A stretch of DNA of 64,000 bases, taken from assembly GCA_016124495.1 (NCBI GenBank), contig WGNP01000003.1:62001-126000 (forward strand), in the 5' to 3' direction. The notes beneath the pieces were generated by a model, which worked only from the letters and a program-made list of their open reading frames with translations, was not told the origin of the DNA and did not search any database. This document shows, piece after piece, positions 51,273-59,454 of the stretch. Position 1 is the first letter of the stretch. Each line of letters opens with the position of its first letter. The translations under genes and the position numbers were made by a program. This DNA comes from Hyphomonas sp. (GTDB taxonomy: Bacteria > Pseudomonadota > Alphaproteobacteria > Caulobacterales > Hyphomonadaceae).

Positions 51273-52283
51273 TCAGACTGCTGCGACAGTCTGCTCGATG
51301 GCGCCGAAGATGGAATGGCCGGACGCGTCGTTCATCTCGATGCGCACGGTATCGCCCGCTTTCATGAAGGGCGTTTTCGGGACGCCGTCGCGGGCGGTTT
51401 CGATCATCCGGATTTCGGCGATGCACGAATAGCCAAGCCCACCTTCGGCGACGGGTTTGCCCGCGCCGCCATCCTTGCCCTTATTGGAGACGGTGCCCGA
51501 GCCGATGATCGTGCCGGCGGAAAGTTTGCGCGTCCTGGCGGCGTGGGCGACAAGGCGGGGAAGATTGAAGGTGGCGTCAAGAGCCGCATTGGCGCGGCCG
51601 AAAGGGGCACCGTTGAGATCAACGCGGAGCGGCAGGTGGACGAGGCCGTCCTGCCAGTTGGGACCAAGCTCATCCGGCGTGACGGCGACGGGGGAGAAGG
51701 CGCTGGCGGGTTTGGACTGGAAGAAGCCGAAGCCCTTGGCGAGTTCACCGGGGATGAGGCCGCGCAGCGACACGTCATTGCAGAGCAGGATCAGCTGGAT
51801 GTGGAGGGCGGCCTCTTCCTCGCTGACGCCCATCGGCACGTCATCGGTGATCACCGCGATCTCGCCTTCCATGTCGAGGCCCCAGGCGGGATCGCCCAGC
51901 GGGATCGCATCGCGGGGGCCGAGGAAACCGTCCGAGCCGCCCTGATACATCAGGGGGTCGTAGTAGAAACTCTCGGGCACCGTGTCGCCGCGCGCGGCGC
52001 GGACGAGTTCGACATGGTTGATATAGGCCGAACCATCCGCCCACTGATAGGCGCGCGGCAGGGGGCTTTCGCAGTCATGCTCGTGGAAGCGGAAGACGGG
52101 GACCGAGCCGAGCTCCACCTGCCCCGCCAGCGTTTCCAGCTCCGGGCCGTAGATGTTCCACTTGTCGAGCGCGGCCTGCAGCGTCGGCGCGATACGGGCG
52201 GCATCGGTGGCGCGCGTCAGGTCGCGGCTGACGACGACGAGGCGGCCATCGCGCGTGCCGTTGCGGAGGGTGGCGAGTTTCAT
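51273..52283 (-). CDS. Fumarylacetoacetate hydrolase family protein
   Basis: A 336-residue FAH-superfamily enzyme. Conserved parts are RFHEHDCESPLPRAYQWADG near the substrate region, the metal-binding Glu/Asp motif in GLDMEGEIAVITDDVP, CNDVSLRGLIPGELAKGFGF, and the C-terminal SAGTIIGSGTVSNK. In this context it should cleave fumarylacetoacetate to fumarate and acetoacetate, the last step of homogentisate breakdown; other FAH-family hydrolases act on related diketones, so the assignment rests partly on hppD and scoAB next to it. ATG 52283 follows AGAGGA. Confidence 0.88.
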   Translation of the reverse strand: MKLATLRNGTRDGRLVVVSRDLTRATDAARIAPTLQAALDKWNIYGPELETLAGQVELGSVPVFRFHEHDCESPLPRAYQWADGSAYINHVELVRAARGDTVPESFYYDPLMYQGGSDGFLGPRDAIPLGDPAWGLDMEGEIAVITDDVPMGVSEEEAALHIQLILLCNDVSLRGLIPGELAKGFGFFQSKPASAFSPVAVTPDELGPNWQDGLVHLPLRVDLNGAPFGRANAALDATFNLPRLVAHAARTRKLSAGTIIGSGTVSNKGKDGGAGKPVAEGGLGYSCIAEIRMIETARDGVPKTPFMKAGDTVRIEMNDASGHSIFGAIEQTVAAV

Positions 52284-52310
52284 GGGGGCGTTTCCTCTAA
52301 GTTTCTTTAA

Positions 52311-52424
52311 GCTCTTCTCCCCTGGAAGAAGGGTTGGTGTGAGGGAGCACGCCCTCTCAACAGAAAGCAAGCAAGGAAATGTTGCGCCGCCTCACCCACT
52401 GTCATTCTCCCAAGAGAGGGGAGC
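52311..52424. repeat. REP-like imperfect inverted pair
   Basis: A unit starting GCTCTTCTCCCC and ending TGTGAGGG (52311-52348) faces a similar unit in the opposite direction (52388-52424, read on the minus strand GCTCCCCTCTCTTGGG then GGGTGAGG). They lie between the FAH-family and VOC genes in a 144-base gap. A shorter related stretch (AGGAGAAGGGTTCAAGGG) follows the DUF1330 gene near 49800. This looks like a short intergenic repeat family; copy number elsewhere is unknown. Confidence 0.4.
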
Positions 52425-52427
52425 AGG

Positions 52428-52976
52428 TCAGCTGTCTTCCTTGATCTTCTCATGCAGCCAGGCCGCGTGCCTCGGTGCTTTCTTGGTGGCGGTCCATTCG
52501 TCGATCATCGGCTGGGCAACGCTCTTCAGCTGCGCGAGCTGGTCGGGCGTCGAGATGTCGGCTGTGAGTTCGAGGCGGTGGCCGTTCGGATCAAAGAAGT
52601 AGATCGACTTGAAGATGCCGTGATGCGTCGGGCCGAGCACGTCGAGACCGAGGGATTCCAGATGCGCCTTGGCGGCCAGGAGTTCATCGAGGCTGCCGAG
52701 ACGGAGCGCTATATGCTGGACCCAGACAGGCGTATTCGGGTCGCGGCCCATTTCCGGCTGGTCGGGCAGTTCGAAGAACGCGAGCACGTTGCCGTTCCCG
52801 GCATCGAGGAAGATGTGCATGTAGGGATCATAGGCGCCGGTCGAGGGCACGTGGTCCTCGGCAATCGCCAGCTGGAACTCCATGCCGAGCGTCTTCTGGT
52901 AAAATTCCACCGTCTCCTTCGCATCCTTGCAGCGATAGGCGACGTGGTGGAAGCCTTTGAGTTTAGGAGCTGCCAT
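52428..52976 (-). CDS. VOC-family (glyoxalase/dioxygenase fold) protein
   Basis: A 182-residue protein with paired beta-alpha-beta-beta-beta modules: GFHHVAYRCKDAKETVEFY, GNVLAFFELPDQP, VQHIALRLGSLDELLAAKAH and IYFFDPNGHRLELTA. His in HHVAYR and QHIAL and Glu in LAFFEL and LELTA form the usual vicinal-oxygen-chelate metal site, so it is probably an active metalloenzyme. It overlaps hppD by one base and precedes the FAH-family gene. Its reaction is unknown; it occupies the place often taken by homogentisate dioxygenase or maleylacetoacetate isomerase. Confidence 0.88.
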   Translation of the reverse strand: MAAPKLKGFHHVAYRCKDAKETVEFYQKTLGMEFQLAIAEDHVPSTGAYDPYMHIFLDAGNGNVLAFFELPDQPEMGRDPNTPVWVQHIALRLGSLDELLAAKAHLESLGLDVLGPTHHGIFKSIYFFDPNGHRLELTADISTPDQLAQLKSVAQPMIDEWTATKKAPRHAAWLHEKIKEDS

Positions 52977-54076
52977 TATACGTTCTCCTTCACCGCGAGC
53001 ACGCCGCGCTCGATCTGGTCGCGTTCAATCGACTCGAACAGGGCCTTGAAGTTGCCTTCGCCGAAGCCTTCCTTGTAGTCGCCCTTGCGCTGGATGAATT
53101 CAAAGAAGACCGGGCCGATCTGCGGCTGAGCGAATATCTGCAGCAGGAGACGCGGTTCGCCGCCCTCGGTCGTGCCGTCGAGCAGCAGGCCTCGCGCCTT
53201 GAGGCCGGCTTCGTCTTCGCCGTGCCCCGGCAGCCGATACGACAGCATCTTGTAATAGGTCTCCGGCGGCGCGGTCATGAAGGGCACGCCGCGCTGCTTC
53301 AGGTCGTCCCAGCAGGCATAGAGGTCGTCGCAGATCAGTGCGATGTGCTGGATGCCCTCGCCGTTGAACTCGCGCAGGAATTCCTCGATCTGGCCGCCGC
53401 CGCCCTTGCCCTCCTCGTTGAGGGGTATGCGGATCTTCCCGTCCGGCGCGGTCAGCGCCTTGGACGTGAGGCCGGTATACTCGCCCTTGATGTCGAAGTA
53501 GCGGATCTCGCGGAAATTGAAGAGCGTCTCATAGAAATCCGCCCAGTATTTCATGCGGCCGCCATAGACATTGTGGGTCAGGTGATCGATCACCTTGAAG
53601 CCCGCGCCTTTCGGATAACGGTCAACGCCCGGCAGGTATTCAAAATCGATGTCGTAGATTGAAAGCTCGCCCGCGCCGCTGTCATAGCGGTCGATCAGGT
53701 AGATGATCGAGTTGCCGATGCCGCGGATGCCGGGGATGTGGAGTTCCATCGGACCGGTCCTGGCTTCGACGGGCTCGCCGCCGTGCCTGAGAAGATGGCC
53801 ATAGGCCTTCCGGGCATTCTTCACTCGGAAGCCCATGCCGCAGGCGGAGGGGCCGTGCTCGCGCGAGAAATACCAGGCGGCGGAGTGTGGCTCATAATTG
53901 GTGATCAGGTTGATGCCGCCCTGGCGCCAGAGCTCGACATCCTTGGAGCGATGGCGGGCGACCCTGATGAAGCCCATGGTTTCGAACACCGGCTCCAGGA
54001 CGCCCTTTTCAGGGGCCGAGAATTCGATGAACTCGAAACCGTCGAGACCGGCGGGATTGTCGAAAAGATCGGCCAT
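52976..54076 (-). CDS. hppD: 4-Hydroxyphenylpyruvate dioxygenase
   Basis: Fe(II) enzyme converting 4-hydroxyphenylpyruvate to homogentisate in tyrosine breakdown. The 366-residue protein carries the three iron ligands: His in [11 protein letters not shown], His in [12 protein letters not shown] and Glu in [12 protein letters not shown], with the C-terminal [15 protein letters not shown] helix that closes the active site. The length is normal. It heads the hppD - VOC - FAH set on the minus strand. A palindromic GTTTCATATGTAAC site lies 37-50 bases upstream, shared with the divergent MarR gene. Confidence 0.96.
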   Translation of the reverse strand: MADLFDNPAGLDGFEFIEFSAPEKGVLEPVFETMGFIRVARHRSKDVELWRQGGINLITNYEPHSAAWYFSREHGPSACGMGFRVKNARKAYGHLLRHGGEPVEARTGPMELHIPGIRGIGNSIIYLIDRYDSGAGELSIYDIDFEYLPGVDRYPKGAGFKVIDHLTHNVYGGRMKYWADFYETLFNFREIRYFDIKGEYTGLTSKALTAPDGKIRIPLNEEGKGGGGQIEEFLREFNGEGIQHIALICDDLYACWDDLKQRGVPFMTAPPETYYKMLSYRLPGHGEDEAGLKARGLLLDGTTEGGEPRLLLQIFAQPQIGPVFFEFIQRKGDYKEGFGEGNFKALFESIERDQIERGVLAVKENV

Positions 54077-54112
54077 GGGACGGGGTCCTGTCTTGCAAGG
54101 CGGGATGATATA

Positions 54113-54126
54113 GTTTCATATGTAAC
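54113..54126. promoter_or_regulatory. MarR-type operator between hppD and its divergent regulator
   Basis: GTTTCATATGTAAC is a palindrome with a single mismatched pair (GTTnCATATGnAAC), set in an A+T-rich stretch (TATAG before, CAATATT after). It sits in the 89-base gap between hppD and marR, the expected place for the MarR protein to control both. Confidence 0.6.
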
Positions 54127-54165
54127 CAATATTGCCTCGCACTGCAAGCGAGGCCAGAGGAACCG

Positions 54166-54633
54166 ATGCCTGAAAAGACCCAACCCGCACCCCTTCGCCT
54201 CGCGACCTTCCTGCCGTTCCGCCTGTCGGTGCTCTCGAACGCCGTCTCGCAGCGGATTGCGGAACTGTATGACCGGGAGTTCGGGCTCTCGATCTGGCAA
54301 TGGCGCGTCATGGCGGTGACCGCCGACAGGCCTGGCATCAGCGCGACCGAGATCGGCCAGCGCACGCAGATGGACAAGGTGGCGGTAAGCCGAGCGGTCG
54401 CCGGATTGATCGAGATGGGTTACCTGGAGCGGCGTGCGTCCACGGATGATGCGCGGAGGTCAAACCTGGTGCTGACCCCGGCCGGGCTCGGTATCTACGA
54501 GCTGATCGTTCCGCTGGCCCTGGCGGAGGAAGCGCAGCTGGTCAGCGCGCTGTCCGACAAGGAACAGTCGGAACTGGCGCGGCTTATGGGCAAGCTCGCG
54601 ATAGCGGCCTCGCCGGAGCGCGATTTATGGTGA
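54166..54633 (+). CDS. MarR-family regulator divergent from hppD
   Basis: A 155-residue MarR protein: RLSVLSNAVSQRIAELYDREFGLSIWQWRVM, the helix-turn-helix ISATEIGQRTQMDKVAVSRAVAGLIEMGY, and the wing LERRASTDDARRSNLVLT. CAGAGGA precedes the ATG. Position opposite hppD suggests it represses tyrosine/homogentisate catabolism and responds to a pathway aromatic, as HmgR-type or HpaR-type MarR proteins do; the ligand is inference. It converges on the alpha/beta hydrolase gene with a 3-base gap. Confidence 0.9.
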   Translation: MPEKTQPAPLRLATFLPFRLSVLSNAVSQRIAELYDREFGLSIWQWRVMAVTADRPGISATEIGQRTQMDKVAVSRAVAGLIEMGYLERRASTDDARRSNLVLTPAGLGIYELIVPLALAEEAQLVSALSDKEQSELARLMGKLAIAASPERDLW

Positions 54634-54636
54634 GGC

Positions 54637-55614
54637 CTATCCCGCCCGCCGCCGGCGCTGGCGCAGGTTGCGCGAGACCGGGCCGTCCTCTTCCAGCGTG
54701 TAACGCTCGACGAGGCGGGCGATGAAGGCGGAGAGCTGGTCGCGGATTTCGTAGGGCGCCTCCATCGGCAGGAAGTGCGACGTGCCGCGGATGCCGCGCA
54801 TCATCAGCGAGGGATTTTTCTGGATGATCTCGGCACGGACCTTGTCGGAAATCACCGAATCGCGGCTGGGGCGCAGGATGACGATCGGGATGTTCTTCTT
54901 GCGTACCTTGCCGAGCGCACTCCACGGGGCGTTGCGCTGGGCGCCGAAGGTGGCGGCTTCCCATTTCGGGGTGCAGAGCAGTTTCCAGCTCTGCTTCTCC
55001 GCGTCGGCGGGGCCGGTGTCCGTGCGGTCGAGACCGTCGAGCAGATAGTCAGCAAGGAAGGGCTCGCGCCAGGATTTGAAGGCGGGCTTGCCGGAATAAC
55101 CGTCTAGCGCCTCGCGAAAGGAATTGAACTCGCCGCGCCGCTTGCGGGCACGCGCAGCCATGTGGTTGCGCCGGATCAGCCAGTTCACCGGCGGGAAGAC
55201 ATGGTTCCAGAAATAGGTCTTGCGCGACATGATCACGGGATCGGCGAGCACGAGGCCTTTCACGAGGTCCGGGCGTTTGCCGGCAACCAGCAGCGCCACG
55301 CAGCCGCCCATCGAATGGCCGCCGAGCACAACGCCCTGCGGCGCTTCGTTCTCGAGGAACTCGATCACGTCATCGCGGTACCGGTTCCAGGAGTCGAGCC
55401 CGCCCTTAGCCGGCATCGAAGAGCGACCATGCCCGCGCAGGTCGAGCGCGGCGACGCGCGCGCGCAGGCCAAGCGGCGCCAGCATCGACTGATAGGTCAT
55501 CGCGTTGAAACCGGTCGCGTGCAGCCAGACGGCGGCATAGGGCTTTATCGGATCACCGAATTCGATCCCGGCCATCTGCCCGCCGGATTTCATGTCTTCG
55601 CGGAAACGGCGCAT
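54637..55614 (-). CDS. Alpha/beta-hydrolase
   Basis: A 325-residue alpha/beta-hydrolase fold enzyme. Visible are the oxyanion strand VWLHATGFNAMTYQ, DLRGHGRSSMP, the nucleophile elbow VVLGGHSMGGCVA (Ser), the acid region PIVILRPSRDSVIS, and the catalytic His in RGTSHFLPMEAPYE. It should cleave an ester, lactone or similar bond; the substrate is unknown. The start ATG overlaps the stop of the DUF4197 gene, so the two are coupled. The C-terminus is Arg-rich. Confidence 0.88.
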   Translation of the reverse strand: MRRFREDMKSGGQMAGIEFGDPIKPYAAVWLHATGFNAMTYQSMLAPLGLRARVAALDLRGHGRSSMPAKGGLDSWNRYRDDVIEFLENEAPQGVVLGGHSMGGCVALLVAGKRPDLVKGLVLADPVIMSRKTYFWNHVFPPVNWLIRRNHMAARARKRRGEFNSFREALDGYSGKPAFKSWREPFLADYLLDGLDRTDTGPADAEKQSWKLLCTPKWEAATFGAQRNAPWSALGKVRKKNIPIVILRPSRDSVISDKVRAEIIQKNPSLMMRGIRGTSHFLPMEAPYEIRDQLSAFIARLVERYTLEEDGPVSRNLRQRRRRAG

Positions 55615-56336
55615 CAGGCAGCGGCTCCAAACACCTTGCGGAGAAGGTCGGTCGTGCGTGCCAAGGGATTCTCCCGGATTTTCTTTTCCTCTTCGGCCAC
55701 ATAGAGGAAGATGCCGTCAAGCCCGAGCCCCACGGCATGCGACGTCAGGTCCGCCTGCACGCTGGACGTTGTGCCGCCGAGACCGATTCCGGACAGATAG
55801 TTTTCCATCGACCTGAAGGCTCCGGACCGGGAGAGCGCAGTGCGCACATGCGGCGTGAAGGCAGCGGCCAGCTGCGTCTCGGTCCGCGCACGGAGGAAAT
55901 CCGTGGCGGCCGTATCGCCGCCCCGCAGGATGCCGAGCGCATCCTCAATCGTCATGTTGCGTACGGCGCCGAGGATCAGCGCCCGGGCTTCCGGCACCGC
56001 CGCTTCGGCGGCGCGGTTGAGGCGCAGCTCGACATCATCCAGCGGGCCGCTGGCGCCGACCACGGCGAGATTGCGCTGAACCTCTCGGTAGGTTTTCGGC
56101 AGCGGGATGCGGATGCGCTGGTCGCCGAAATAGCCGTTCTCGCGGCCGAGCTGGCTGGCAACATTGGTGGTGGCGACCACCAGCGCTTCGCGCAGGCCGG
56201 CGTCAATTTCAGCGGTGGTCAACGCGCCGCCGGGCTGGGTCAGGATCTCGCCGAGGACCGGCCCGTAGACTCCGGCCGATTCGCAGCCCGCTGGAAGTAC
56301 AGCAAGAACCAGGGCCGCAAGGATTCCAGGTTTCAT
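55614..56336 (-). CDS. DUF4197 lipoprotein
   Basis: A 240-residue lipoprotein (LVLAVLPAGCES, Cys near residue 18) of the DUF4197 family: LTTAEIDAGLREALVVATTNVAS, the GRENGYFGDQRIRIPLP segment, LDDVELRLNRAAEAAVPEA, and the C-terminal GLDGIFLYVAEEEKKIRENP. The family is common in proteobacterial envelopes and its function is unknown. It is translationally coupled to the following hydrolase gene. Confidence 0.9.
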   Translation of the reverse strand: MKPGILAALVLAVLPAGCESAGVYGPVLGEILTQPGGALTTAEIDAGLREALVVATTNVASQLGRENGYFGDQRIRIPLPKTYREVQRNLAVVGASGPLDDVELRLNRAAEAAVPEARALILGAVRNMTIEDALGILRGGDTAATDFLRARTETQLAAAFTPHVRTALSRSGAFRSMENYLSGIGLGGTTSSVQADLTSHAVGLGLDGIFLYVAEEEKKIRENPLARTTDLLRKVFGAAA

Positions 56337-56473
56337 GCTTCAAACTCCCAAGTCCGTCCGGAAACGGTTTACGCGGCACGCCCCGACCCTACAGGAGGGA
56401 TTCCCGGAAATGAAGGGCGCACACGCCCGCCGGCTGCGTATGTTCGCGTTACCGGGATTTTAGGATCGCCGTA

Positions 56474-56517
56474 TTGACCACGGCTGTAGTCAATAATATG
56501 ACCACGCTTGTAGTCAT
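56474..56517 (+). promoter_or_regulatory. Tandem BlaI-type operators overlapping the blaI promoter
   Basis: Two copies of a 20-bp element, GACCACGnnTGTAGTC in its core, at 56474-56493 and 56498-56517, 24 bases apart. The right half TGTAGTC is the exact half site of the GACTACAnnTGTAGTC operator known for BlaI-type repressors; the left half has two changes. A promoter is embedded: TTGACC (56474-56479), 17 bases, TATGAC (56497-56502). Binding would block RNA polymerase and give autorepression. Confidence 0.7.
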
Positions 56518-56530
56518 ACACAGGTGGCAG

Positions 56531-56896
56531 ATGACACAGATTTCAGCTTCCGAACTTGAGGTCATGGATATCCTCTGGGCTCGCCCGGGACTGGCCGCGA
56601 GCGACGTACATGACGCGCTCGGCGACGGGCGCAACTGGAACGTGCGCACGGTGAAAACCTTTCTCGCGCGGCTTGTCGAAAAGGGCGCGCTGACGACCGT
56701 CGAAGATGGCCGGCGCTACCTGTATTTTCCTGCCATCAAGGAAGACGAATACAAGGCCGCAGCCGCCACGCAGTTCATTGACCGGGTCTTCTCCGGGCGC
56801 GCCGCGCCGCTGGTCGCCCACCTCGCCGACAGCCGCGGCCTGACGCGCGAAGACATTGCCGAACTCGAGAAACTCCTGGGGGAGCTGAAGAAATGA
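56531..56896 (+). CDS. BlaI/MecI-type repressor
   Basis: A 121-residue winged-helix repressor of the BlaI/MecI/CopY family: ISASELEVMDILWARPGLAASDVHDAL, then the recognition helix VRTVKTFLARLVEKGAL, the wing TTVEDGRRYLYFPAI, and a C-terminal dimerisation part with TREDIAELEKLLGELK. ATG 56531 is chosen because an upstream TTG lies within the operators and AGGTGG precedes this ATG. The stop overlaps the M56 gene by four bases (ATGA), the usual layout of a repressor and its cognate sensor protease, which would cleave it when signalled. Confidence 0.92.
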   Translation: MTQISASELEVMDILWARPGLAASDVHDALGDGRNWNVRTVKTFLARLVEKGALTTVEDGRRYLYFPAIKEDEYKAAAATQFIDRVFSGRAAPLVAHLADSRGLTREDIAELEKLLGELKK

Positions 56897-58872
56897 TCCA
56901 TGCCATTCTCAACTGGGACTTCTCCCACGCGCTCGAGACGATGCTGGCGGTGTCGGTCCTGCTCTTGATCGTTCTGATGCTGCGCCGACCGGTGGCGCGC
57001 CAGTTCGGGGCGGGGGTGGTCTACCTGCTCTGGGCGATCCCGGTGGCGCGCTTCTTCCTGCCTCCGCTGCAGACCCGGTTGTCGATGCTGAACCTCGACT
57101 TTGCACCCGCCGGAGAGGCCGCCGCCGACATGCCAGCCCCGCTCGAGCCGGATGCAATAGTCACCGCGCCGCCGCTGGTCGTGGCCGCCTGGGCTCCGAC
57201 CCCGGAGACCGACATGGCCGTGGCAGAGCCAGGCACCTTGTCCCTGGCGGCGCAGGTGATGCCGGCCTTGCTGATCGCCGCAGTCGCGGCCTGGATCGCT
57301 GGCGCGGTATTCCTTGCGGCGCGCAACCTCATCGCCCACTGGCGCTTCATGCAGACGGTAGACCGCGAGGCGATGCCGGTACCGGCGCCGATGGCTGACC
57401 TTGTCGCCCGGGTGGCGGCTGAGACCGGCCTGCGTCGTCCGCCGCGCCTGGTGTCGAGCCTGATCTCCCGCGGTCCGTTCGTGACCGGACTATTTCGCCC
57501 CGTAGTCGTGATGCCGGCCTGGTTCGAGGACGACTACACGCCGACGGAGGCGCGTGCTGCGCTCGCTCATGAACTGATGCATGTGAGGCGCGGCGATCTC
57601 TGGGCCTTGCAGGTCTCTGAACTCTTCGTGGCGGCGATGTGGTTCAACCCGCTGGCTTACATTGCCCGGAATGCATTCCGGACCGATCAGGAAGCCGCCT
57701 GCGACGCTGATGTCCTCGCCCGCTGCCAGACCAGTCCGCATGCTTACGGGTCCACCCTGATCAAGGCGGCCCGCCTCCACCTGCCCGAACCGGCACTTGC
57801 GACTGGCCGCCTGCCCCTGACCCACGCTCTCAAGGAAAGACTGACCCGCATGACCTACCCCGCCCCCTCGTCCCGCCGCCGCATGATCGGCTTCGGCGCG
57901 GCCCTCCTGTTCGGCGCCTCGACGCTGGCGATCACCGCCTCGGTGGCCGCCGCTGCCGAGCCGGAAAAAAAAGATACGCCTGAACTCCGCATTGAGACCG
58001 ATGGCCTGCTGATCAGCAGCGAAGACAACGACCGCCAGATCGTCCTGCTCGGTGATCCGATGGCGAAAGTCATGCCAGTGCCGCCGATCCCACCGGAACT
58101 TGCCGAGCTGGAAGCCCGGATCAACATCGACGTCGCCGAACTGACCGGACCCTCGATTCTCGGCGACGTAACCGACATGACCAGCGATCCCGATTTCATC
58201 GAAATCACCCGCCTCACCACGGAACTCGCCAGCCTCAGCGCCAGCCTCGGCGTCACCAGCGCCATGGAAGCCCTGACGATGGACTTCAGCAACATGTCGG
58301 AGGCCGAGATCGAAGCGTGGGCGGAAGATTTCGAAGCCCGGATAGAAGCCAAGTCGACCGAGATCGAGGCGCGCGCCGCCGACATGGAACTGCGCGTGGA
58401 AATCCATGCCGACCGCCTCGACCAGAACATGGACGAACAGACCGAAGCCCGCATGCTGACCCTGGAACGCCGGATTGAGGCGAGCGCTGGGGAAATTGAA
58501 AAAATCATGGAGGCCCGCTTCGGTCCCGCCTTCGGAGCGAAGGTCGAGGCCCAGGCCGCCGTCATCGAAGCGCTGATGGAGAGCTGCAAAGATGCCGAAT
58601 TGGCCACCGGCGAGACCCGCATTCTCGAGCGCGCCGACGCCGATGGCGAAGTCTTCCGCCTCGCCTGTGTCGAAGGCAACCGCGACCGGCTGAAGGCCGC
58701 CGAAACGCTGGCCGTCATCGGCTCCCATCCTGGCATCACGGCTGCCGAGAAGGCCGCCTTCAATGCCGCCGCCGCCGGTGAGCGCCGTAAGCAGGTGATG
58801 ATTATCCGTACCGATGCCTCCGAAGCGCCAGAGCCGCCCGCCGCCCCGGAACCGCCGCGCAAAGGCGAGTGA
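56893..58872 (+). CDS. M56 metallopeptidase sensor (BlaR1-like) with coiled-coil periplasmic domain
   Basis: A 659-residue membrane protease. Transmembrane segments are seen at about 15-30, 42-56, 118-140 and 318-335. The M56 zinc motif is HELMH at about residue 226 (ALAHELMHVRRGD), followed by AFRTDQEAACDADVL with the third ligand. It should release the repressor BlaI by proteolysis. In classical BlaR1/MecR1 the C-terminal sensor is a penicillin-binding domain; here the ~310 residues after the last TM have no SxxK/SxN motifs and instead are Glu/Ala-rich helix (EARIEAKSTEIEARAADM; TLERRIEASAGEIEKI) with two cysteines (ESCKDAEL, LACVEGN). So the signal is not likely a beta-lactam. Confidence 0.9.
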   Translation: MIHAILNWDFSHALETMLAVSVLLLIVLMLRRPVARQFGAGVVYLLWAIPVARFFLPPLQTRLSMLNLDFAPAGEAAADMPAPLEPDAIVTAPPLVVAAWAPTPETDMAVAEPGTLSLAAQVMPALLIAAVAAWIAGAVFLAARNLIAHWRFMQTVDREAMPVPAPMADLVARVAAETGLRRPPRLVSSLISRGPFVTGLFRPVVVMPAWFEDDYTPTEARAALAHELMHVRRGDLWALQVSELFVAAMWFNPLAYIARNAFRTDQEAACDADVLARCQTSPHAYGSTLIKAARLHLPEPALATGRLPLTHALKERLTRMTYPAPSSRRRMIGFGAALLFGASTLAITASVAAAAEPEKKDTPELRIETDGLLISSEDNDRQIVLLGDPMAKVMPVPPIPPELAELEARINIDVAELTGPSILGDVTDMTSDPDFIEITRLTTELASLSASLGVTSAMEALTMDFSNMSEAEIEAWAEDFEARIEAKSTEIEARAADMELRVEIHADRLDQNMDEQTEARMLTLERRIEASAGEIEKIMEARFGPAFGAKVEAQAAVIEALMESCKDAELATGETRILERADADGEVFRLACVEGNRDRLKAAETLAVIGSHPGITAAEKAAFNAAAAGERRKQVMIIRTDASEAPEPPAAPEPPRKGE

Positions 58873-58896
58873 CACCGCGCAAGACACAAACCCCTC

Positions 58897-58927
58897 AGCC
58901 CCGGCCCGAAAGGACCGGGGCTTTTTT
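58897..58927 (+). terminator. Rho-independent terminator of the blaI-M56 operon
   Basis: AGCCCCGG and CCGGGGCT pair around a 10-base loop, followed by six T. It begins 25 bases after the M56 stop. Confidence 0.93.
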
Positions 58928-59005
58928 GCCTGTCACACGGTGCTTTGCGCCGCCCGCCCGAGCCGTTAGGGTACGCTCCAGACAAACATACGGGAGATGG
59001 ACGCC

Positions 59006-59431
59006 ATGAAACTTCGTGCCCTTTGCGCTGGGCTGCTTGTGTTCACCGCACTCGGCGCCTGCACGACCGCGCCCGAGCCCTGCACCACCGAGTGGATCGA
59101 TTACCGGACGGACAAGGTGCTGAAACGCTTCGCCTACGAGAACCGCGGCCTCGTGTCCGACATGCGCAACCTGTTGCGCGCCGATGGCGAGATTGATCCG
59201 GTGCAGGCGATCCTGCTGGCGGCGAAGGCCGAGGACCTGCGCGACTTCGCCAACAGTTTCGAGCGGATCATCATCCCGGAACTGGAATCGGCGGTCGGCC
59301 AATGCGCCAGCAAGCCCGAGTTCATCCCGGCCTTCACCGAATTCCTGCGCAAGGAAGGCGTCTCGGAAGAAGCGCTGGAATGGGCCGGGCCGATCATGGC
59401 CCTTTCCCAGGTCGCCCGGTCTTATCCGTAA
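59006..59431 (+). CDS. Small helical lipoprotein, unknown function
   Basis: A 141-residue lipoprotein (LVFTALGAC lipobox, Cys near residue 19), mature part helical with CTTEWIDYRTDKVLKRF, DMRNLLRADGEIDP, SFERIIIPELESAVGQC and FLRKEGVSEEALEW. Three further cysteines could pair. Two ATGs are close (58997 and 59006); the second has GGGAGA at the better distance. I do not recognise the family. It is followed after 23 bases by kdsB. Confidence 0.72.
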   Translation: MKLRALCAGLLVFTALGACTTAPEPCTTEWIDYRTDKVLKRFAYENRGLVSDMRNLLRADGEIDPVQAILLAAKAEDLRDFANSFERIIIPELESAVGQCASKPEFIPAFTEFLRKEGVSEEALEWAGPIMALSQVARSYP

Positions 59432-59454
59432 CGGGCTGAAGCGAACCTGCTGCA

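Noticed and set aside
56474..56530. TTG start for BlaI at 56474
   Set aside because: It would place coding sequence over the promoter and both operators; the ATG at 56531 has a ribosome site and begins the family domain.
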